Part shown: positions 26,743-33,644 of the stretch, piece by piece
How the letters are laid out: every line of letters starts with the position of its first letter
Position numbering within the stretch: the stretch's first letter is position 1
Source: JBPOFM01 sp041391925
Lineage (GTDB): Bacteria; Bacteroidota; Bacteroidia; Flavobacteriales; Flavobacteriaceae
Direction of reading: 5' to 3'
DNA length: 64,000 nt
NCBI GenBank assembly: GCA_041391925.1
Contig: JAWKNA010000005.1
Coordinates: 1-64,000, forward strand
Notes under the pieces: model-generated
Told to the model about the DNA's origin: nothing
Seen by the model: only the letters and a program-made list of their open reading frames with translations
Database searches by the model: none
Program-made: the position numbers and the translations under genes

Positions 26743-28413
26743 ATGTGTGGAATTGTATGTGCATTTGAATTGAAACAAAAAGTAGAGGATTTAAGACCTC
26801 AATTATTGGAAATGGCAAAAATTATTCGTCATAGAGGACCCGATTGGAGCGGAATATATAATAATGATAAAGCAATTCTTGCACATGAGCGTTTGGCAAT
26901 CGTTGATCCAGCTTCTGGAAAACAACCCTTATTAAGTGAAGACAAGCAATTGATTTTGGCAGCTAATGGGGAAATTTACAACCATCGCGAGCTTCGCAAA
27001 CAATTTCCAGATTACAAATTTCAGACCGAAAGTGATTGTGAAGTGATTTTGGCACTCTATCAAAAAAAGGGGGTTGATTTTATTGATGAGATGAACGGAA
27101 TTTTCGGTTTCGCCATTTATGATGTAGAGAAAGATGAATATTTCATTGCTCGTGACCATATGGGAATCATTCCTTTGTACATAGGTTGGGATCAAAACGG
27201 AACATTCTATGTCGCTTCAGAATTGAAAGCCTTGGAAGGTTATTGTACAAAAATTGAATTGTTCCCTCCCGGACATTACATGTCAAGTAAAGATGGAAAA
27301 CTTGTCAAATGGTACAGACGCGATTGGACAGAATATGATGCTGTAAAAGACAATGAAACTAGTGTCAGAGCCATAAAAGAAGCTTTGGAAGCTGCTGTGC
27401 ACAGACAATTGATGAGCGATGTGCCTTATGGGGTACTGCTGTCTGGAGGTCTCGATTCATCAGTAACGTCAGCCATAGCAAAGAAATATGCAGAAAAACG
27501 TATTGAATCAGATGATACACAAGCGGCTTGGTGGCCACAATTGCATAGTTTTTCTGTTGGGCTGGAAGGCTCACCAGATTTGGCTGCAGCCAGAAAAGTG
27601 GCTGATCACATCGGAACTGTCCATCATGAAATTAAATTTACGATTCAAGAAGGATTGGATGCCATCAGAGATGTCATATACAATCTCGAAACTTATGATA
27701 TCACAACCATCCGCGCAAGTACACCTATGTACTTGATGGCTCGCGTCATAAAATCGATGGGAATCAAAATGGTCTTATCAGGGGAAGGTGCTGATGAATT
27801 GTTTGGCGGCTATCTCTACTTTCACAAGGCTCCAAATGCAAAAGAATTTCATGAGGAAACGGTCAGAAAATTGAGCAAACTGCACATGTACGATTGTTTG
27901 CGTGCCAATAAAAGTTTGGCAGCTTGGGGCATAGAAGGTAGAGTCCCTTTTTTGGATAAAGAATTTATGGATGTGGCAATGCGCATCAACCCACAGGACA
28001 AAATGATTAATGGAGAACGGATGGAAAAATGGGTTGTCCGTAAAGCATTTGAAGATATGTTGCCAGAAAGTGTGGCTTGGAGACAAAAAGAGCAATTCAG
28101 TGATGGAGTTGGATACAGTTGGATTGACACATTAAAAGAAATGGTTAAATACGAAGTAACCGACGAGCAGTTGGCAAATGCTAAATATAAATTCCCTTTG
28201 CAAACCCCTACAAGTAAGGAAGAGTTTTATTACCGTTCCATTTTTGCGGAACATTTCCCAAGCGATGCCGCAGCACTATGTGTCCCACAGGAAGCTTCGG
28301 TGGCTTGCAGCACTAAAATTGCCTTGGAATGGGATGAAAGTTTCAAAAACATGAATGACCCAAGTGGAAGAGCTGTGGCTAAAGTACATTCTGATGCTTA
28401 TGTAAAAGTTTAA
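26743..28413 (+). CDS. asnB: Glutamine-hydrolysing asparagine synthase B
   Basis: This 556-residue enzyme makes asparagine from aspartate, ATP and glutamine. The N-terminal glutaminase domain opens with the nucleophile Cys2 in MCGIV and has RHRGPDWSG, HERLAIVD and NGEIYNH. The synthetase domain has the PP-loop SGGLDSS at 233-239 and LSGEGADELFGGY. The length fits the long AsnB type. It is monocistronic with a strong terminator downstream. Confidence 0.96.
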   Translation: MCGIVCAFELKQKVEDLRPQLLEMAKIIRHRGPDWSGIYNNDKAILAHERLAIVDPASGKQPLLSEDKQLILAANGEIYNHRELRKQFPDYKFQTESDCEVILALYQKKGVDFIDEMNGIFGFAIYDVEKDEYFIARDHMGIIPLYIGWDQNGTFYVASELKALEGYCTKIELFPPGHYMSSKDGKLVKWYRRDWTEYDAVKDNETSVRAIKEALEAAVHRQLMSDVPYGVLLSGGLDSSVTSAIAKKYAEKRIESDDTQAAWWPQLHSFSVGLEGSPDLAAARKVADHIGTVHHEIKFTIQEGLDAIRDVIYNLETYDITTIRASTPMYLMARVIKSMGIKMVLSGEGADELFGGYLYFHKAPNAKEFHEETVRKLSKLHMYDCLRANKSLAAWGIEGRVPFLDKEFMDVAMRINPQDKMINGERMEKWVVRKAFEDMLPESVAWRQKEQFSDGVGYSWIDTLKEMVKYEVTDEQLANAKYKFPLQTPTSKEEFYYRSIFAEHFPSDAAALCVPQEASVACSTKIALEWDESFKNMNDPSGRAVAKVHSDAYVKV

Positions 28414-28443
28414 TCCTCTCAACTTATTTGATGTGAATACTTC

Positions 28444-28470
28444 AAAATCTCGCTTCTGCGGGATTTTTTG
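28444..28470 (+). terminator. Terminator after asnB
   Basis: AAAATCTCGC (28444-28453) pairs with GCGGGATTTT (28458-28467, one G:T) around TTCT, followed by more T residues. Confidence 0.8.
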
Positions 28471-28513
28471 CTTTTTACAGTTTTTGGAAGATGTTAAAAA
28501 TACAAGAAATCGA

Positions 28514-28549
28514 TTTTAAGCCACTTTTTAATCGTTTTAAGCCACTTTT
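28514..28549. repeat. Tandem 21-bp-spaced direct repeat upstream of gyrB
   Basis: TTTTAAGCCACTTTT occurs at 28514-28528 and again, 15 of 15 identical, at 28535-28549. The spacing of 21 bp is two helical turns, so both copies face the same side of the DNA, about 70-110 bp upstream of the gyrB -7 box. Confidence 0.55.
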
Positions 28550-28620
28550 AAGTAATTAACAAATGTTGATAATTTTGAGGTATAATTGATAAAATACTTT
28601 TAAATAGCTCTATTGTTTCG

Positions 28621-28628
28621 TATCTTTG
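28621..28628 (+). promoter_or_regulatory. -7 box of the gyrB promoter
   Basis: TATCTTTG lies 81 nt before the ATG; CTTT at 28597-28600 is a weak -33 candidate 20 nt upstream. The remaining leader carries no other recognised signal. Confidence 0.6.
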
Positions 28629-28709
28629 TGAGTATCCAAAAATGATACCGACAGTGTCATTTTTTTTATGGGTTATAATCAAAATTTAGATAAATAATTC
28701 AAATCTATT

Positions 28710-30659
28710 ATGAGCGATAAAAAAGAAGAATTTAACAAGCATAATTATTCGGCCGATAGCATTCAGGCTCTAGAAGGAATGGAGCATGTAAGAATGCGTC
28801 CATCAATGTACATAGGAGATGTTGGTGCACGAGGTTTGCATCATTTAGTGTATGAGGTCGTCGATAACTCTATTGACGAAGCGCTTGCGGGACATTGTAA
28901 CAATATAACGGTCATCATTAATGAGGACAATTCCATTACCACAGAAGATGATGGTCGTGGCATTCCAGTGGATATTCATAAAAAAGAAGGCGTTTCTGCA
29001 CTTCAAGTGGTCATGACCAAAATCGGAGCAGGTGGAAAGTTTGATAAAGATTCATATAAAGTTTCTGGAGGTCTGCATGGTGTGGGTGTAAGTTGTGTCA
29101 ATGCATTGTCAGAGCATTTAAGAGCCACGGTTTACAGAGATGGAAAAATTTGGGAACAAGAGTACGAACGTGGTAAAGCAATGTATCCTGTAAAACAAAT
29201 TGGGGAAACGGACAAAAGAGGGACAACGGTCACTTTCAAACCAGACCACACGATTTTTAACCAGACCACAGAATACAGTTATGATACCTTGGCAAGCAGA
29301 TTGCGTGAGTTGGCATATTTGAATAAGGGCATTACCATTCATTTGATTGATAAAAGACATAAGAATGACGATGGCAAATATGAAGGCGAAACATTTTATT
29401 CAGAAGAAGGCTTAAAAGAATTTATCAAGTTTTTGGATGGAAACAGAGAACCTTTAATGAGAGATGTCATTGCCTTTGAAGGTGAAAAGAACGGTGTCCC
29501 TGTTGAAGTTGCAATGGTGTACAACACATCGTATGCGGAGAATTTACATTCTTATGTGAATAATATCAACACGCATGAAGGAGGAACACATTTGGCGGGC
29601 TTTCGTAGAGGATTGACCATGACATTGAAAAAGTATGCCGATGATTCAGGAATGCTAAAAAATGTAAAATTTGAGATTGCTGGCGATGATTTCCGAGAAG
29701 GACTGACCGCGATAATTTCCGTAAAAGTAGCAGAACCACAATTTGAAGGTCAAACCAAAACAAAATTAGGAAATAGAGAAGTTTCTGCATCAGTCAGCCA
29801 AGCAGTTTCTGAAATGTTGACCGATTATTTGGAGGAGCATCCAGATGATGCCAAAACCATTGTTCAAAAAGTTATGCTGGCAGCACAAGCAAGACATGCG
29901 GCTCAAAAAGCTCGTGAAATGGTCCAGCGTAAAACGGTTATGAGTATTGGTGGACTACCTGGAAAATTGAGTGATTGTTCTGAACAGGACCCTTCCAAAT
30001 GTGAAGTGTTCTTGGTCGAGGGAGATTCAGCAGGTGGAACGGCCAAGCAAGGCCGCGATAGAACGTTTCAGGCTATTTTACCGTTAAGAGGTAAAATCCT
30101 GAATGTCGAAAAAGCGATGACACATAAAGTATTTGAGAATGAAGAGATTAGAAATATCTTTACAGCACTTGGTGTCACCATTGGTACGGAGGAAGATAGC
30201 AAAGCTCTCAATCTTTCAAAACTGCGTTATCATAAAGTGGTTATTATGTGTGATGCTGATATTGATGGTAGTCATATAGCGACCCTTATTTTAACATTCT
30301 TCTTTAGGTATATGAAAGAATTGATTGAAAATGGGCATATTTATATTGCAACACCACCATTATATCTGATAAAAAAAGGAAATAAAAAACAATATGCTTG
30401 GACCGATAAGGAGCGAGACGCCATTGCAGATGAGTTTGGTGGAAGCGTAAATATTCAACGCTATAAAGGACTTGGGGAAATGAATGCCGAACAATTGTGG
30501 GACACCACCATGAATCCAGAATTCAGGACCATGCGTTTAGTCCAGATTGATAACGGAGGTGAGGCAGATCGTATTTTCTCTATGTTGATGGGTGATGAAG
30601 TACCACCACGACGTGAATTTATAGAAAAGAATGCAGTATATGCCAATATTGATGCATAA
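28710..30659 (+). CDS. gyrB: DNA gyrase subunit B
   Basis: The protein has 649 residues. The GHKL ATPase domain has VDNSIDEA at 51-58, DDGRGIP and GGLHGVGVS. The transducer domain follows, then the Toprim domain with EGDSAGG near 437 and the metal-binding DADIDGSH near 514, and the C-terminal QRYKGLGEMNAEQLW. It lacks the long insertion of proteobacterial GyrB and has the usual Bacteroidetes length. With GyrA it introduces negative supercoils. Its synthesis is usually supercoiling-sensitive; the spaced repeat upstream could be part of that, which is speculation. Confidence 0.97.
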   Translation: MSDKKEEFNKHNYSADSIQALEGMEHVRMRPSMYIGDVGARGLHHLVYEVVDNSIDEALAGHCNNITVIINEDNSITTEDDGRGIPVDIHKKEGVSALQVVMTKIGAGGKFDKDSYKVSGGLHGVGVSCVNALSEHLRATVYRDGKIWEQEYERGKAMYPVKQIGETDKRGTTVTFKPDHTIFNQTTEYSYDTLASRLRELAYLNKGITIHLIDKRHKNDDGKYEGETFYSEEGLKEFIKFLDGNREPLMRDVIAFEGEKNGVPVEVAMVYNTSYAENLHSYVNNINTHEGGTHLAGFRRGLTMTLKKYADDSGMLKNVKFEIAGDDFREGLTAIISVKVAEPQFEGQTKTKLGNREVSASVSQAVSEMLTDYLEEHPDDAKTIVQKVMLAAQARHAAQKAREMVQRKTVMSIGGLPGKLSDCSEQDPSKCEVFLVEGDSAGGTAKQGRDRTFQAILPLRGKILNVEKAMTHKVFENEEIRNIFTALGVTIGTEEDSKALNLSKLRYHKVVIMCDADIDGSHIATLILTFFFRYMKELIENGHIYIATPPLYLIKKGNKKQYAWTDKERDAIADEFGGSVNIQRYKGLGEMNAEQLWDTTMNPEFRTMRLVQIDNGGEADRIFSMLMGDEVPPRREFIEKNAVYANIDA

Positions 30660-30674
30660 AGACTTAAATTAAGA

Positions 30675-30707
30675 TAAAAAAGGAGCTCAATCTGAGCTCC
30701 TTTTTTG
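30675..30707 (+). terminator. Strong terminator after gyrB
   Basis: AAAAAAGGAGCTCA (30676-30689) pairs with TGAGCTCCTTTTTT (30693-30706) around a 3-nt loop. Confidence 0.88.
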
Positions 30708-30809
30708 TTTGATTCCGTTAAAAAATACTACCCTTTTTGTAAATATTTGCAATGAAAATTGTATAAAAGCGTTTAAGTTTACTATAAACATTAATTAAAA
30801 GATACCCAA

Positions 30810-31823
30810 ATGAAAAAGTTTTGCCTACTGGTTATGGTAACATTCATAATCTCATCACTCCAAGCCCAAGAAAACATCAATGACCTCTTAACGGCAGGTA
30901 TTAATGATGCACAACGTTTTAGTACAGATTATCTGGCACCAGCTTCCGAAGGTCTGGCTTTTGGAATCAATAATGGTTGGTTCAATAATGCCAAAGCACC
31001 AAAAAAATATGGATTTGAAATTTCATTGATGGGAAATGCATCCTTTATTAAGGACGAGAAAAAATCCTTCCAGATGAATGTCGCTGATTATGAAAATATC
31101 AGATTTGAAGACAACAGCCCTTCAAAAATGGTAGCTACAGCTCTTGGGCAAAACAATCCAGATATCACAGTGTTTATTACTTACGAAGACCCGATTTTTG
31201 GAAACCAAGAAGTTCCTTTGACTTTACCAACGGGAATTGCTTCGGAAAATATCAATTTGATACCCACAGCATTTTTGCAAGCTAGTTTTTCGCCATTCAA
31301 TGGAACTCAATTAAAAGGGCGCTTCTTTCCGAAAGTAGATACTGATGACGTTAAGGTTGGTTTTTATGGATTGGGAATTCAACAAGAATTCACTTCCTGG
31401 TTACCTGCTGACGCCATTTTTCCTGTTGCCATTTCTGGTGTGATTGCTTATACACACTTGGATGGAAGTTACGATTTCACAGATGGGGAATATGTCGAAG
31501 GGGAAAATCAGCACATCGACACCAAAGTGAACACCATGTTGTTTGAAGTGTTGGTTGGGACAAAACTACCGGTCATTAATTTTTACGGTGGATTGGGGTA
31601 TATGAATGGAAAATCTACGACCGATTTATTGGGTACCTATAGAGTTACCGATGGACTTTTGTTTTCTGAAGATATTGTCAATCCATTTTCTGTGAAGCAA
31701 GATGTTTCTGGGATACGGGGAACTATAGGAGCCAATCTCAAATTGGGCTTCTTTAGTCTCAATGCAGATTATACATTGGCGGAATTTGATAGTGCTTCCG
31801 TAGGATTGAATTTTTCATTCTAG
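30810..31823 (+). CDS. DUF6588-like outer-membrane protein
   Basis: This protein has 337 residues and a signal peptide (residues 1-19, ending LQAQ). The mature part alternates amphipathic strands with short loops, contains PLTLPTGIASENINLIPTA, and ends in a Phe-terminated strand (VGLNFSF), as outer-membrane barrels do. The pattern fits the DUF6588 family of Bacteroidetes. The function is unknown. It is monocistronic, between gyrB and mdh. Confidence 0.72.
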   Translation: MKKFCLLVMVTFIISSLQAQENINDLLTAGINDAQRFSTDYLAPASEGLAFGINNGWFNNAKAPKKYGFEISLMGNASFIKDEKKSFQMNVADYENIRFEDNSPSKMVATALGQNNPDITVFITYEDPIFGNQEVPLTLPTGIASENINLIPTAFLQASFSPFNGTQLKGRFFPKVDTDDVKVGFYGLGIQQEFTSWLPADAIFPVAISGVIAYTHLDGSYDFTDGEYVEGENQHIDTKVNTMLFEVLVGTKLPVINFYGGLGYMNGKSTTDLLGTYRVTDGLLFSEDIVNPFSVKQDVSGIRGTIGANLKLGFFSLNADYTLAEFDSASVGLNFSF

Positions 31824-31862
31824 ATTTAATATAATCTTAAATAATTTATGGTTTAAAAATGT

Positions 31863-31870
31863 TAAATTTG
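31863..31870 (+). promoter_or_regulatory. -7 box of the mdh promoter
   Basis: TAAATTTG fits TAnnTTTG and lies 27 nt before the ATG. Confidence 0.6.
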
Positions 31871-31897
31871 CACAACATTTAATTTAAACCATTTATT

Positions 31898-32818
31898 ATG
31901 AAAGTTACAGTTGTTGGAGCAGGTGCCGTTGGTGCGAGTTGCGCAGAATACATCGCCATCAAAAATTTTGCAAGTGAAGTTGTTTTATTGGATATCAAGG
32001 AAGGTTTTGCCGAAGGGAAAGCCATGGATTTAATGCAGACCGCTTCCTTGAACGGTTTTGACACTAAAATCACAGGTGTTACTAACGATTATTCAAAAAC
32101 TGCAAATAGCGATATTTGTGTCATTACTTCCGGTATTCCTCGTAAACCTGGAATGACCCGTGAAGAATTGATTGGTATCAATGCTGGTATTGTAAAAGCT
32201 GTATCTTCAAGTTTGATTGAAAACTCTCCAAATACTATCATCATCGTAGTGAGTAACCCTATGGACACGATGGCGTATTTAGTTCATAAATCTACAAAGC
32301 TTCCAAAAAATAGAATCATTGGAATGGGAGGCGCATTGGATTCAGCTCGTTTTAAATACAGATTGGCTGAAGCTTTAGATGCTCCCATCAGCGATGTGGA
32401 TGGCATGGTCATAGGTGGCCATAGCGACACAGGAATGATTCCATTGACACGTTTGGCTACCAGAAACAGTGTGCTTGCATCCGCTTTTTTATCAGAAGAT
32501 AGACTGAACCAAGTGATGGAAGATACCAAAGTGGGTGGTGCAACCTTGACAAAATTATTGGGAACTTCAGCATGGTACGCTCCTGGGGCGGCTGTAAGTG
32601 CGTTGGTACAGGCAATTGCTTGTGACCAAAAGAAGATGTTCCCATGCTCGGTCTTTTTGGATGGCGAATACGGCATGAAAGATATCTGTATTGGTGTTCC
32701 AGTAATTTTAGGTCGTAACGGAATCGAAAAAATTGTTGAAATTGAATTGAACGATGCCGAGAAAGCCAATATGAAAGAAAGTGCTGATGCTGTCAGAAAC
32801 GTAAATGATTTATTGTAA
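31898..32818 (+). CDS. mdh: Malate dehydrogenase
   Basis: This 306-residue NAD-dependent enzyme of the TCA cycle belongs to the LDH-like (type 3) malate dehydrogenases. GAGAVGA at 7-13 is the dinucleotide-binding turn, and a conserved Asp ends the second strand (VVLLDIKEG). The substrate-binding Arg residues lie in GIPRKPGMTREEL, and the catalytic His is near residue 174 in GGHSDTGM. The length is standard. It is monocistronic, with its own promoter and a clean terminator. Confidence 0.96.
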   Translation: MKVTVVGAGAVGASCAEYIAIKNFASEVVLLDIKEGFAEGKAMDLMQTASLNGFDTKITGVTNDYSKTANSDICVITSGIPRKPGMTREELIGINAGIVKAVSSSLIENSPNTIIIVVSNPMDTMAYLVHKSTKLPKNRIIGMGGALDSARFKYRLAEALDAPISDVDGMVIGGHSDTGMIPLTRLATRNSVLASAFLSEDRLNQVMEDTKVGGATLTKLLGTSAWYAPGAAVSALVQAIACDQKKMFPCSVFLDGEYGMKDICIGVPVILGRNGIEKIVEIELNDAEKANMKESADAVRNVNDLL

Positions 32819-32853
32819 ATCGAAAGGGTTCATATTAAAATAGATATTTAATT

Positions 32854-32886
32854 AAAGACTGTAGAAATACAGTCTTTATTTTTTTA
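32854..32886 (+). terminator. Terminator after mdh
   Basis: AAAGACTGTA (32854-32863) pairs perfectly with TACAGTCTTT (32868-32877) around a GAAA tetraloop, followed by a T-run. The next gene's -7 box begins in the tail of the T-run. Confidence 0.88.
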
Positions 32887-32892
32887 TATTTG
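32885..32892 (+). promoter_or_regulatory. -7 box 4 nt from the start of the SecD-head-like gene
   Basis: TATATTTG fits TAnnTTTG and ends 4 nt before the ATG at 32897, so the transcript should be leaderless. It overlaps the T-run of the mdh terminator. Confidence 0.5.
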
Positions 32893-32896
32893 GCGC

Positions 32897-33517
32897 ATGA
32901 AAATGAAATGGTACATAAGTGCTTTAGTTATTATCCTTGCCTTTTTGGGTATTTGCATCAATCAAGTCTCCTCACCAAACCAAGAGATTTTGGTGCAATT
33001 CAATTCCAAGGAGATAACAATGGAACAATCCGAAGGAGCCATAGATTTCATTAAACGGCAATTGCAAAATTTTGGAATTGAAAGTTTTCATATCAACAAA
33101 GGTGACAATGGTGACTTAAGAATTTCTTATCATAGCTCCATTGATGTTGAGAGTATCAAAAAAGCACTTTCTACAAATGAACTAGATTTTGATTTTGTTT
33201 CTCTAAATAAAGAGAATAAAGGTTCAAAAAAACAGTCAGAAAGGCATAAGAAGAATTATAACTTAGATGTTTACGAATTACATAAAACTTCGGAAGGGAG
33301 CAATTCAGCTGGGACAAACGTCATTGTAGTCAAACAGGATTATGAACGTTATCTAAACCCGAATCTGTATCCATCTTTCGACCAAATGGATTTTGGTCAA
33401 CAACTATTGAGTGAAAAATTATCATCTGATAGTTTTAATCATGTTGCTCTCGCCATCAACAACACTTCGCATATCATTCCAGAAGTGAGAGCAGGTCCCA
33501 TTTCAATACCTTCTTAA
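32897..33517 (+). CDS. Membrane-anchored protein resembling the SecD periplasmic head
   Basis: The protein has 206 residues, with one TM helix or uncleaved signal at about 5-22 and a periplasmic part beyond. Residues 48-101 align without gaps, apart from short shifts, with residues about 192-245 of the SecDF encoded next. Shared positions include an initial Ala, FG, Ser, a Gly-Asn/Asp-Gly turn, DVE, IKK and a final L-E/D-F. That region in SecD is part of the P1 head. The C-terminal half (Lys-rich, then NHVALAINNTSHIIPEVRAGP) has no recognised match. It may be a SecDF accessory or a degenerate paralog; this is my inference and no family is known to me. Confidence 0.65.
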   Translation: MKMKWYISALVIILAFLGICINQVSSPNQEILVQFNSKEITMEQSEGAIDFIKRQLQNFGIESFHINKGDNGDLRISYHSSIDVESIKKALSTNELDFDFVSLNKENKGSKKQSERHKKNYNLDVYELHKTSEGSNSAGTNVIVVKQDYERYLNPNLYPSFDQMDFGQQLLSEKLSSDSFNHVALAINNTSHIIPEVRAGPISIPS

Positions 33518-33588
33518 TGGATTCTAGGAATCTATAATCACAAAAATTTTAATCAAAACAAATAATTGTCAGATTATAAGGGAAATTC

Positions 33589-33596
33589 TATATTTG
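33589..33596 (+). promoter_or_regulatory. -7 box of the secDF promoter
   Basis: TATATTTG with TTGT at 33566-33569, 19 nt upstream, makes a good match to the -33/-7 pair. The ATG is 48 nt further on. Confidence 0.7.
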
Positions 33597-33644
33597 CCCA
33601 CCCTAAAAATGGGATAAAAATTTGACCATAAAAACAATAAAATA

